NCBI GenBank assembly: GCA_947581615.1
Contig: CANPVD010000069.1
Coordinates: 1-33,994 of the forward strand
DNA: 33,994 bases
Direction of reading: 5' to 3'
From: Candidatus Humimonas hydrogenitrophica
Lineage (GTDB): Bacteria; Gemmatimonadota; Gemmatimonadetes; Palauibacterales; Palauibacteraceae
Position numbers and translations under genes: made by a program. The notes beneath the pieces were generated by a model that was not told the DNA's origin, searched no databases, and saw only the letters and a list, made by a program, of their open reading frames with translations. Positions 1 to 6,773 of the stretch are shown here, one piece after another (the first letter of the stretch is position 1; each line of letters begins with the position of its first letter).

Positions 1-198
1 GTGAGCCTGGATGGCGGCCCGGGCCACACCATCAAGTCCGACAAGGGCAGCTTTACGTTCTCGGACGTCCCGGTCGGGACGCACTCTGTCTCGCTCAGCG
101 TGCCCGGCGAATGCACGGTCACGAGCCCCAACCCCCAGGAGGCCGACGTCTCGTTCGGCCAGACGATCGGCGTGTCGTTCAAGACGAACTGCCCCTGA
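1..198 (+). CDS. C-terminal fragment of a secreted/carboxypeptidase-regulatory-like beta-domain protein
   Basis: Only the last ~65 residues are inside the window. The open frame begins at base 1 and ends with TGA at 196-198, so the real start lies outside. The visible segment has the pattern of a prealbumin/CarboxypepD-regulatory-like beta-sandwich: GxFTFSDVPVG followed by HSVSLSVP, then a Cys-containing strand and a terminal strand ending KTNCP. Such domains are usually one module of larger extracellular or outer-membrane proteins, so the function of the whole gene cannot be judged. The two Cys residues (about 38 and 64) could form a disulfide outside the cytoplasm. The gene is convergent with the quinoprotein gene that ends at 258. 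The 59 bases between the two stops contain 7-bp inverted arms (198-204 and 253-259) but no convincing terminator. Confidence 0.5.
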   Translation: MSLDGGPGHTIKSDKGSFTFSDVPVGTHSVSLSVPGECTVTSPNPQEADVSFGQTIGVSFKTNCP

Positions 199-257
199 GT
201 CCGGGCGGCGGTTCGGCGGAACCCTTCAGAACGGTGACGCTCGAGGCGCCGTCCGGA

Positions 258-2357
258 CTAGCGGTTCGGCAGGGCGAACGTGAGCAAGGTCCGTCCGGCC
301 ACGATGGAGACCCGCTCGTGGCCTCCCACCCGGTAGGCGATGGGCGCCGCCACGATCCGACCGCCCACCCGCATCCGCCAGAGGGTCCGGCCCGTTCGAG
401 CGTCGAGCGCGAAGACCCTCCCGCCGTTGCCGCCGAACACCAGCCCCCCGGCTGTCGCCAGCAGTCCGCCGATCGAGGTGGCCGGGAAGGTCCTCTTCCA
501 CACGATGTGGCCATCCTCGGGATCCAGGGCCCGAATCCCCAGGTGGTAGGCACTCCCGGCGGGCGTCAACGCCGAGCTGGCCACGTACCGTCGGCCCGGC
601 TGGTAGCTGGTCGAGGATTTGTAGAAGACGCTTTGTGAGAGCGAGACGGGCACGTACATCAGCCCGGTGACCGGGCTGTAGGCCGGCGACCACCAGTTCG
701 TGCCTCCCAGGAACCCCGGGCTGACGAGGCTACCCTCCGCGCTGGGATGAGCCGCCGGATTGAGCACGGGTCGGCCCGACGAATCGATGCGGGTCGCCCA
801 TGTCTCGGGAACGAAGGGAGTGGCGTGCAGGAACGCTCCGGTCGCGCGGTCGAGGGCGTAGAAGAAGCCGTTCCGGTTGGCCCACAGCAGCAGGTGCCGC
901 TGCCGCCCGCCCAACCGTCGGTCCACCAGCACGGGGACTTGCGCCGCATCCCAATCGTGGTCCCCGTGGGGGGTGAACTGGAAGTGCCAGCGCAGCTTCC
1001 CGGTCGTCGCGTCGAGCGCCACGACGGAGTTGGTGTACAGGTCGTCGCCCTGCCGCTCGTCGCCGTCGAAGTCGGGACCGGGGTTGCCGACCCCCCAGCA
1101 GATCAGGTTCAGATCCGGATCGTACGACCCCGTCAGCCAGGTGGGTCCGCCCCCCGTCTTCCACGAGTCACCGGCCCAACTGTCGTTCCCGGGCCGGCCG
1201 GGTCCCGGTATCGTATAGAACCGCCACAACCTGTGTCCCGTGGCTGCGTCGTAGGCGTCGATGAATCCGCGGATGCCATTCTCTCCACCGGCCACGCCCG
1301 TGATGACCTCGCCCTTCACGGCCAGCGGCGCCGACGTGATGCTGTAACCCTTCGAGGCGTCAGCCACCTGAACGTCCCATGCCACCCGCCCCGTCCGGGT
1401 GTCGAGCGCGACCAGGTGCGCGTCCAGCGTGCCCAGGTACAGCCGGTCGCCCAACGCCGCGACGCCCCGGTTGACCCGGCCGAACTCAAGCTCCAGGTCG
1501 GACGGTACGGAGCGCGCATAGGTCCAGGCCACCCGCCCGGTCCGTGCGTCGAGCGCGACGACCGACGCCGGCGGAGCCGTCACGAACATGGCGTCGCCCA
1601 CGACGAGCGGCGTGGACTCGAGGGGGGAGGCCGACGCCGGCATCTGGTACATCCAGGCGACCCGAAGTCGCTGGACGTCGGTCGTGTCGATCTCCCTCAG
1701 GTCGGTGAAGCGTCGGCCGTGGTAGTCACCCGAGTACGTCAGCCAGTCCGTGGAGTCGTCTCCGGCTCGCACCAGCTGTCCGGGTGTCACGGGCGGCGAG
1801 GACACGGAGTCCCAGAAGGCCGGCGTGGCCCCCGAGTCGGTTTCCGCCGACGGCGCCGCGATGGAGCGGATGTAGGACGCGACCTCCCAGAGGGAGTCCC
1901 CGGAGAGTCCGCTCGCGGGCATGCCGGTGCCCTCGAGACCGTCGGCGATCGTCCGATACAGGGTCCAGTCGGACGCTCCGTGGCGCAGGGGGGTCCGGGA
2001 CAGATCCGGTCCGTTCCCACCCCGCCCGTCCGCGCCGTGACAGACGGCACAGTGAGCCCGGAAGATCACCCGACCCGCGTCGATGTCGGCCGGCGACGTC
2101 CTCGGATTGTGGATCCACTTGTAATGACCCGTCGCCAGGTCCCGAACCAGCTTCACGGTGGGCGCGGACTCGAGCGACGTGGGTCCCATGGCCCGGACGG
2201 CCTCGCTCCAGCTGACGCCGGCGAGCCGATGATGGAGCTTCAGGGATAGAATTCGGCCGCGCCACCCCATGTTGTGTCCGAGAAACACCGCTGCGCCCGC
2301 GAGAGCCACCACCGCTGCCGCAGCCCAGGGGAGCCAGCGCCGTCGACCTTTCCGCAT
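258..2357 (-). CDS. PQQ-dependent dehydrogenase with N-terminal cytochrome c domain
   Basis: The 699-residue protein is an exported quinohaemoprotein that would oxidise an alcohol, sugar or aldehyde in the periplasm and pass electrons through its own haem. The N-terminus has a basic patch and a membrane anchor/signal (about residues 8-27). A class I cytochrome c domain follows, with CAVCH at 103-107 and a likely axial Met at 146 (GTGMP). Residues ~205-695 form a PQQ beta-propeller with recurring tryptophan-docking motifs such as LDxxTGRxxW. By comparison with methanol dehydrogenase, Glu359 (GGENGIRG), Asn425 (GNPGP) and Asp470 (HDWD) match cofactor and catalytic positions. The vicinal Cys pair before VNRG is replaced by Glu291-Phe292. 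The residue two after Asp470 is Ala, so the extra Asp of lanthanide enzymes is absent. ATG at 2357 has AGGAGG only 3 nt upstream. The substrate cannot be told from sequence. The gene follows the ompA-like gene across an 81-bp gap with a hairpin. Confidence 0.88.
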   Translation of the reverse strand: MRKGRRRWLPWAAAAVVALAGAAVFLGHNMGWRGRILSLKLHHRLAGVSWSEAVRAMGPTSLESAPTVKLVRDLATGHYKWIHNPRTSPADIDAGRVIFRAHCAVCHGADGRGGNGPDLSRTPLRHGASDWTLYRTIADGLEGTGMPASGLSGDSLWEVASYIRSIAAPSAETDSGATPAFWDSVSSPPVTPGQLVRAGDDSTDWLTYSGDYHGRRFTDLREIDTTDVQRLRVAWMYQMPASASPLESTPLVVGDAMFVTAPPASVVALDARTGRVAWTYARSVPSDLELEFGRVNRGVAALGDRLYLGTLDAHLVALDTRTGRVAWDVQVADASKGYSITSAPLAVKGEVITGVAGGENGIRGFIDAYDAATGHRLWRFYTIPGPGRPGNDSWAGDSWKTGGGPTWLTGSYDPDLNLICWGVGNPGPDFDGDERQGDDLYTNSVVALDATTGKLRWHFQFTPHGDHDWDAAQVPVLVDRRLGGRQRHLLLWANRNGFFYALDRATGAFLHATPFVPETWATRIDSSGRPVLNPAAHPSAEGSLVSPGFLGGTNWWSPAYSPVTGLMYVPVSLSQSVFYKSSTSYQPGRRYVASSALTPAGSAYHLGIRALDPEDGHIVWKRTFPATSIGGLLATAGGLVFGGNGGRVFALDARTGRTLWRMRVGGRIVAAPIAYRVGGHERVSIVAGRTLLTFALPNR

Positions 2358-2392
2358 GTGCCTCCTGCTCCGGAATCGACCTCGTGCTCGGG

Positions 2393-2429
2393 CGCGGGGA
2401 GAGGATCCGATCCGGCTCCTCTCCCCGCG
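2393..2429 (-). terminator. Strong hairpin between the ompA-like gene and the quinoprotein gene
   Basis: Perfect 13-bp arms, CGCGGGGAGAGGA at 2393-2405 and its complement at 2417-2429, enclose an 11-nt loop. The hairpin lies directly after the OmpA stop codon (2439) on the transcribed strand. There is no T-run after it, so it may act as a Rho-assisted terminator, a processing site or a 3' end stabiliser that lowers read-through into the dehydrogenase gene. Confidence 0.6.
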
Positions 2430-2438
2430 TGCCTCGGG

Positions 2439-3962
2439 CTACATCGACCCCCCACCCACCACGAGGATCACCCGCCGGTTCTGCTCCCGACCCGCAGGCG
2501 TGGCGTTGCTCGCCACCGGGTTCGACTCGCCGAACGCCTTCACGGTGAACCGCGAGGCGTCCAGCTTCGGGAAGTGCTGGACCAGGTAGTCCCGGACCGT
2601 CTCCGCGCGCCGCCGGCTGAGCCGCAGGTTGTAGGCGTTGCTCCCGACCGCGTCCGCGTACCCCTGGACCTCGATCTCCACGTCCGACATCTGGGACAGA
2701 GCCTGGCCCACGAGGTCGAGCGCCACCGAGGAGCCCGGCCGCAGGGTCGCCCGGTTGAAGTTGAAGTACACGCCGAGCTGGTCCAGGCGAATCGGCACGT
2801 TCTTCAGGATGATCAGGCCCGGCGGGCAGCCGCGATCGTCGACCTTCTGGCCCGCGGCCGTGCCCGGGCACTGGTCGATCCCGTCGTACACGCCATCGCC
2901 GTCCGTATCCGACGGACACCCCCTGGCGTCCACCGTGGCGCCCGGCGGGGTGTTCGCGCACTGGTCGATCCCGTCGTACACCCCGTCGCGATCGGCGTCG
3001 CTCGGGCAGCCGCGGTCGTCCACCGTGGCGCCCTTCGGCGTGGCCGGACACTGATCGACCCCGTTGGGCACCCGGTCACCGTCCGTGTCCAGGGCACAGC
3101 CGTGCTGATCCACGATCGCTCCGGAGACCGTGCCCGGGCACTGATCGGCGCCGTTGGGCACCCCGTCTCCGTCGTCGTCCAGCGGGCACCCGCGCATGTC
3201 CACGGGATAGCCGCGCGGCGTGTCGGGACAGGCGTCGCTGGCGTCGTCCACGTTGTCGTGGTCGGCGTCGGACGGCCCTCCGACGAACAGCGACAGCCCT
3301 CCGCTGAGCTCGAGCCCCCACAGGTCGGGATGCGGGACGGCGGAGCCGGCCAGCCGGTCGCGGATGTCCCGCATGGCGTTGGGGATCTGGTGCCAGCGCA
3401 CGTCGCCCCGCAGCGCCAGCTTCGGGCTCACGAAGTAACGGAAGCCCGCCCCGTACAGAAAGGCCAGTTGCGTCTCGGAGGAAATCGCGGTGGGCTTGAA
3501 GATGGCGGCACCGACCCCAACCTCCGGGAAGATCTGGAGGTTCTGCATGGGCTGGATGTTGTAGCCCAGGACCCCTCCGAGCAGGAACAGGTTCGTGTTG
3601 CGTGACCTGTCGCCCGTGACGAGGACGGTCCGGAGGAGGCTGTTCGAAGCCTCTCCCTGGAGGAACAGGTTGAAGGGGAAGTTGTAGCCGATTCGGCCAC
3701 CGAACAGCGCTCCGCGCTGGAGCTGGTCCGCGCGTCCGTCCGGCTGCCACTCGGGCTCGTCGTTGAACTGCCCGGTATAGGCTCCGAACGTCCAGGCGCC
3801 GGTGCCCCACTTGAGGGGCTTCGGACCCCGCGTCGTGTCCGCCGTCGCCGACGGGCTGCCGGCGCTTGCCTGGGCCGCCACCGGCGCCGTGACCGCCGCG
3901 ACCAACGCGAGGGCCACGACCGGTACCATCCAGCTCCGCTTCGAACATGGCGTAAGTTTCAT
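2439..3962 (-). CDS. OmpA-family outer-membrane protein with five thrombospondin type-3 repeats
   Basis: This 507-residue protein anchors the outer membrane to peptidoglycan. In order it shows a signal peptide (about 1-30, ending APVAAQA), an N-terminal beta-barrel of alternating strands (~45-228), five calcium-binding type-3 repeats of exactly 30 residues (231-380, pattern DxDGDGVxxGxDQCPxT…VDxRGCP), and an OmpA C-terminal domain (~388-502). That domain carries NFNRATLRPGS, GYADAVG and LSRRRAETV, the region that binds diaminopimelate in peptidoglycan. ATG at 3962 was chosen because GGGAGG lies 6 nt upstream and the signal peptide starts there; the frame continues upstream only as an overlap of the preceding gene. 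The gene starts 14 nt after the phosphatase stop, so it is probably the last gene of the sugar-transferase operon. A 13-bp hairpin follows it. Confidence 0.9.
   Translation of the reverse strand: MKLTPCSKRSWMVPVVALALVAAVTAPVAAQASAGSPSATADTTRGPKPLKWGTGAWTFGAYTGQFNDEPEWQPDGRADQLQRGALFGGRIGYNFPFNLFLQGEASNSLLRTVLVTGDRSRNTNLFLLGGVLGYNIQPMQNLQIFPEVGVGAAIFKPTAISSETQLAFLYGAGFRYFVSPKLALRGDVRWHQIPNAMRDIRDRLAGSAVPHPDLWGLELSGGLSLFVGGPSDADHDNVDDASDACPDTPRGYPVDMRGCPLDDDGDGVPNGADQCPGTVSGAIVDQHGCALDTDGDRVPNGVDQCPATPKGATVDDRGCPSDADRDGVYDGIDQCANTPPGATVDARGCPSDTDGDGVYDGIDQCPGTAAGQKVDDRGCPPGLIILKNVPIRLDQLGVYFNFNRATLRPGSSVALDLVGQALSQMSDVEIEVQGYADAVGSNAYNLRLSRRRAETVRDYLVQHFPKLDASRFTVKAFGESNPVASNATPAGREQNRRVILVVGGGSM
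2823..3272 (-). repeat. Five in-frame 90-bp tandem repeats (type-3 repeats of the OmpA-like gene)
   Basis: The span is exactly 450 bp, five units of 90 bp. Each unit encodes a 30-residue calcium-binding repeat with one Cys in the DQCP/DACP position and one in the RGCP/HGCA position. The period is constant with no indels. Adjacent units share long identical stretches (for example the CACTGGTCGATCCCGTCGTACAC region recurs in the two units nearest the C-terminus), which points to recent duplication or gene conversion. Confidence 0.85.
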
Positions 3963-3976
3963 GTCAACCTCCCGTG

Positions 3977-4705
3977 CTATGCCGTCGCCCCGGAGACGAG
4001 GTCGGCCAGGCGTTCCACACATCGATCGATGCGAGCGTACACCTCCGCGAACGTCTCTCGGGATTTCCACATCGGATCCCGGATCACCCGCCCCTGCCCC
4101 CCCTCCGGATCGAGATCGGCGAGCACCAGGGCCCGGGTCGTCCCGAAGCGCCGGAGCATGGCTCGCCGCTGTCCGGGCTCCATCACGACCACGAGGTCGG
4201 AGGCGCGAACGACGCCGGCCTCGATGAGCCGGGAGGCGTGCCGCCGCAGTCCGACGCCGCGTTCGTCCGCCGCGGCGACGGCCCGTTGGGGCGATCGGCG
4301 GCCCTGACCGACGAAGCCGGCCGACTCGACGCGGATCCGATCCGAGAGCTCGGGAGTCAGCCGTTCTCGGAAGGCCCGGGCCGCGTAGGGGCTGCGGCAG
4401 AGATTGCCATGACAGACGAACAGCACACTGCGGACGGGCAGCAGAGCCCGGACGCGCCGGGATGTCCACCAGCGGCGGAGAGGGTGGAGCCATGCGGACA
4501 AGAACGTCGGCCGGGCCCCGGCCGACGGCGTCGCCCGGCCGGCGGCCGAAGGGCTCGCGGAGGACCGGGCGGCCGGCGACCGCACGGCCCGCGAGACGCG
4601 GCGTGGACCGGCCGGACCGGACCCATCCGCCGGCTCCGAGGTCCGCACCCTCCCCTGCCGTCCGCTCGAGACGGACGGTGCCGAGGCCCTGGCTCTCTCC
4701 GACAT
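3977..4705 (-). CDS. Low-molecular-weight protein tyrosine phosphatase (Wzb-like) with long N-terminal extension
   Basis: The C-terminal ~150 residues are a low-molecular-weight phosphotyrosine phosphatase. The P-loop VCHGNLCRSP holds nucleophile Cys98 and Arg104 (C-x5-R), and the general acid is Asp210 in DPMW. In exopolysaccharide loci such enzymes dephosphorylate the tyrosine kinase or glycosyltransferase that controls polymer export, which fits the sugar transferase two genes upstream. The start at 4705 is supported by a TAATG overlap with the stop of the preceding gene. This adds about 90 residues before the catalytic domain, rich in Ser, Arg and Ala and predicted disordered, with a short hydrophobic/Trp stretch (FLSAWLHPLRRWW, 68-80). 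Typical family members are ~150 residues, so either the extension is real or translation starts further in. The stop is 14 nt before the OmpA start. Certainty is high for the family and moderate for the start. Confidence 0.85.
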   Translation of the reverse strand: MSERARASAPSVSSGRQGRVRTSEPADGSGPAGPRRVSRAVRSPAARSSASPSAAGRATPSAGARPTFLSAWLHPLRRWWTSRRVRALLPVRSVLFVCHGNLCRSPYAARAFRERLTPELSDRIRVESAGFVGQGRRSPQRAVAAADERGVGLRRHASRLIEAGVVRASDLVVVMEPGQRRAMLRRFGTTRALVLADLDPEGGQGRVIRDPMWKSRETFAEVYARIDRCVERLADLVSGATA

Positions 4706-5676
4706 TACGACGTTCCGGCGATCCGGACGCCGCCGCCCGCCCTGCGCGCCAGGCGGAGCGCGGCGTGGGCGGCCGCCAGTCCGTCGCTCCGGATACGGTC
4801 CGCAGCCTCGTGGACGGCCGGCCTGCCCGCCTCCGGACCGGCCGGGAGGATCTCCCGGATGCCGGCGCTCAGGAGGCGCGGCTCCTCGGCGAGCTCCGCC
4901 AGGTCCGATGCCACCCGGTTGAGCCGCTGCATCATGGCGGTGGCCCCCTCGGGCGAGGCGCCGTATGCCAGGATCACGACATCTCCCTCTTCGGACCCCG
5001 TCCAGGCGTACGCGTCCGAGGAGCGCAGGGAACGCGCGCACACGTCGGCCGTGACCCGTCTCTGTCGCGCCAGGGTGTCCCCGACCGCGGGGGTCGTCGG
5101 TCCGGCCACGATGCAGGTCAGCGCCTCTCCGCGCCTCTCCGCCAGCGACGCCAGGATCCCGAACGACCTCCAGGACTCGTCGAGCCCCGGCAGCCCGATT
5201 CGGCCGAGATCGGTCGTCGGGGCCGCGGTCTCGGCCACGAAGCCGACCTCGGCCAGCTTGCGGAGCTGGGCGAGGAGAGAGCTGAAGAACAGGGGCTCGG
5301 TGAGCACCAGCCACGCTCCGCCCTCGAACACTTCCGCCTTTCGGGACTCCTCGAGGGGCCCCGCCGAGCTCACGACCACGGGCACGCTCCACGGGAGCGC
5401 GCCACGGTACAGCTCGCGGCACATCCGACGCGTGGCGATGCCGGCCAGCTCGTAGTCCAGCAGCACCAGACTGGGACGCCACTCCGACCCGGCCTGCAGC
5501 AGCGCGGCGTCGTCCGAGACGACCTCGAGGACAAAGCCCTCCGGCTCCAGCAGCGTGCGCAGGGCGGCAGCGTACCAGTCCCGCCGAGTACCGACCAGCA
5601 GGCGCACGACCTCGGGACCGCGGAACGGTGCCGGCCGCACGTCGCTCGACTCGAGTGATCGATCCGGTGCGCTCAC
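4705..5676 (-). CDS. Degenerate receiver–GGDEF two-domain protein
   Basis: The 323-residue protein has a response-regulator-like fold (about 22-140) followed by a diguanylate-cyclase-like fold (about 165-320). The receiver half keeps Asp74 (VLLDYEL) and Ser103/104. It has VGTRR where the acidic pair belongs and TEP (Glu127) where the invariant Lys is expected. In the second half the layout of a GGDEF domain is recognisable (RSSDAYAW, then a strand ending VVIL, then SAGI and a last AAHAALRLARRAGGG helix). The signature is SEEGD (228-232), so cyclase activity is unlikely. It may act as a ligand- or protein-binding regulator of polysaccharide synthesis. GTG at 5676 overlaps the TGA of the sugar transferase (GTGA), and its own stop overlaps the phosphatase start (TAATG), so the three genes are translationally coupled. 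Domain assignment comes from my reading of sequence patterns. Confidence 0.65.
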   Translation of the reverse strand: MSAPDRSLESSDVRPAPFRGPEVVRLLVGTRRDWYAAALRTLLEPEGFVLEVVSDDAALLQAGSEWRPSLVLLDYELAGIATRRMCRELYRGALPWSVPVVVSSAGPLEESRKAEVFEGGAWLVLTEPLFFSSLLAQLRKLAEVGFVAETAAPTTDLGRIGLPGLDESWRSFGILASLAERRGEALTCIVAGPTTPAVGDTLARQRRVTADVCARSLRSSDAYAWTGSEEGDVVILAYGASPEGATAMMQRLNRVASDLAELAEEPRLLSAGIREILPAGPEAGRPAVHEAADRIRSDGLAAAHAALRLARRAGGGVRIAGTS

Positions 5677-6497
5677 GCCCCCTCCGCCGGCTTGGCCCCG
5701 TCACCCGAAGACGAGGCCGGCGTCTCCGGCTCCGTCACCACGACCACCGTTCGCAGCATGACGCGCAGATCGAACCACACGGAGCGTCGGCGCATGTACT
5801 CCAGGTCGTATTCCAGCTTGCGCCGAACATCCTCCACCGACTGGTCGGGCGTCCGGTTCACCTGCGCCCAACCCGTGATCCCGGGCGGAACCCGGTGCCT
5901 GAGGGAGTACCCGTCGATCTCGTCTCGCAGGATCTGCACGAAGCCGGGACGCTCCGGGCGCGGACCGACGACCGACATGTCCCCCTTGATGACGTTCCAG
6001 AACTGCGGAATCTCATCGAGGCGGTGTCGGCGCAGGAAGCGTCCGACGCGCGTGGTGCGGCCGTCGTTCTGGCTCGCCCACACCGGCCCGGTGCCCGACT
6101 CGGCGTTCACGTGCATCGTGCGGAACTTGTACATGACGAAGGGTCGACCCCCGAGGTCGCCGGTGCGACGGCTGCTCGCGGTCGACTGGTCCCGTCGACG
6201 ACGGTCGAGCCCGATCCGGAGCTGCCGGTACAGGATGGGACCCCGACTGTCCAGCTTGATCGCGACCGCGACCACCAGGATGACCGGGGAGAGAACGACG
6301 AGGCACAACAGGGCCACCAGCACGTTGATCGTGCGCAGGAGCGCGTCGTGCGATCGACTCAAGCCCGGTTCACTCGGCGACGTACGTGCCTCCTCGCGGG
6401 TGGTCGAGCCTCCCGGGCCCGACGAATCTCGGAACCAGCGGCGTCGGCGCGGCCGCCGCCTGTCCCGCCCGACGTCCAGCGTCAGCTCCGAGGACAC
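5673..6497 (-). CDS. Undecaprenyl-phosphate sugar phosphotransferase (bacterial sugar transferase)
   Basis: This is a monotopic phosphoglycosyl transferase that moves a sugar-1-phosphate from a nucleotide sugar to undecaprenyl phosphate at the inner membrane, the first step of exopolysaccharide or O-unit assembly. Seen here are a membrane-inserted helix (57-80), KFRTM at 124-128, the catalytic DE pair in RLDEIPQFWNVIKGDMS (161-162), and VGPRPERP and PPGITGWAQVN downstream. Only the C-terminal catalytic part of WbaP/WcaJ-type proteins is present; the N-terminal four-helix and CoA-binding-like parts are missing, which is normal for the short form. An upstream ATG at 6632 is in frame, but I prefer GTG at 6497 because GGAG sits 9 nt upstream. 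The extra segment is also low-complexity and carries the palindromes of the promoter region. First gene of the operon. Confidence 0.88.
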   Translation of the reverse strand: MSSELTLDVGRDRRRPRRRRWFRDSSGPGGSTTREEARTSPSEPGLSRSHDALLRTINVLVALLCLVVLSPVILVVAVAIKLDSRGPILYRQLRIGLDRRRRDQSTASSRRTGDLGGRPFVMYKFRTMHVNAESGTGPVWASQNDGRTTRVGRFLRRHRLDEIPQFWNVIKGDMSVVGPRPERPGFVQILRDEIDGYSLRHRVPPGITGWAQVNRTPDQSVEDVRRKLEYDLEYMRRRSVWFDLRVMLRTVVVVTEPETPASSSGDGAKPAEGA

Positions 6498-6582
6498 CGC
6501 CCCGTTCTCCTCTCTCACGTCCCTCCGTCCTCTCGCACGTAGCGGCTTCCCGGTGAGGGGGTGGTCTTCGGCCTCGCAACCT

Positions 6583-6605
6583 GCACAAGCTGTGCTAACA
6601 GCTGT
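6583..6605. promoter_or_regulatory. Low-GC palindrome pair upstream of the sugar-transferase operon
   Basis: Two short palindromes sit together in an AT-richer patch: GCACA-agc-TGTGC at 6583-6595 and ACAGCTGT at 6598-6605. The hexamer AGCTGT also repeats directly at 6588 and 6600, 12 bp apart. The position, ~85-110 bp before the preferred GTG start, suits an operator. An AT-rich TATATTGTGT stretch next to it could hold a -10 element, but no good -35 is evident. Confidence 0.35.
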
Positions 6606-6685
6606 ATATTGTGTAACCCGCTCATACGGCATGCGTTAGCGAATGGCCTCGCTCCCGGGGTCACGGCCCGCCGTTGCATCCTGCC

Positions 6686-6697
6686 CACATCGATGTG
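6686..6697. promoter_or_regulatory. Perfect 12-bp palindrome CACATCGATGTG
   Basis: CACATCGATGTG reads the same on both strands. It lies in the 276-bp gap between the sigma-54 activator gene and the sugar transferase, about 190 bp upstream of the latter's start. It could be a dimeric regulator site; no family consensus is recognised. Confidence 0.25.
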
Positions 6698-6730
6698 AGG
6701 AGCCGGCCCCGCACGGCCACGCGGTGATCC

Positions 6731-6764
6731 GACGGACCGCCGGCCCCTCCGCGGCGGGCCCGTC
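6731..6764 (-). terminator. GC-rich hairpin after the sigma-54 activator gene
   Basis: GACGG (6731-6735) pairs with CCGTC (6760-6764), and CCGCC (6737-6741) pairs with GGCGG (6753-6757), giving an imperfect two-part stem 10-40 bp after the stop at 6774. There is no T-run. Confidence 0.4.
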
Positions 6765-6773
6765 CCTCCGCCG

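Noticed and set aside
1-198. GTG at base 1 as a true gene start
   Set aside because: It coincides with the window edge, and the encoded segment begins in the middle of a beta-domain.
258-2357. Lanthanide-type (XoxF-like) dehydrogenase
   Set aside because: The residue two after the catalytic Asp is Ala, not Asp, and the haem domain is not found in XoxF.
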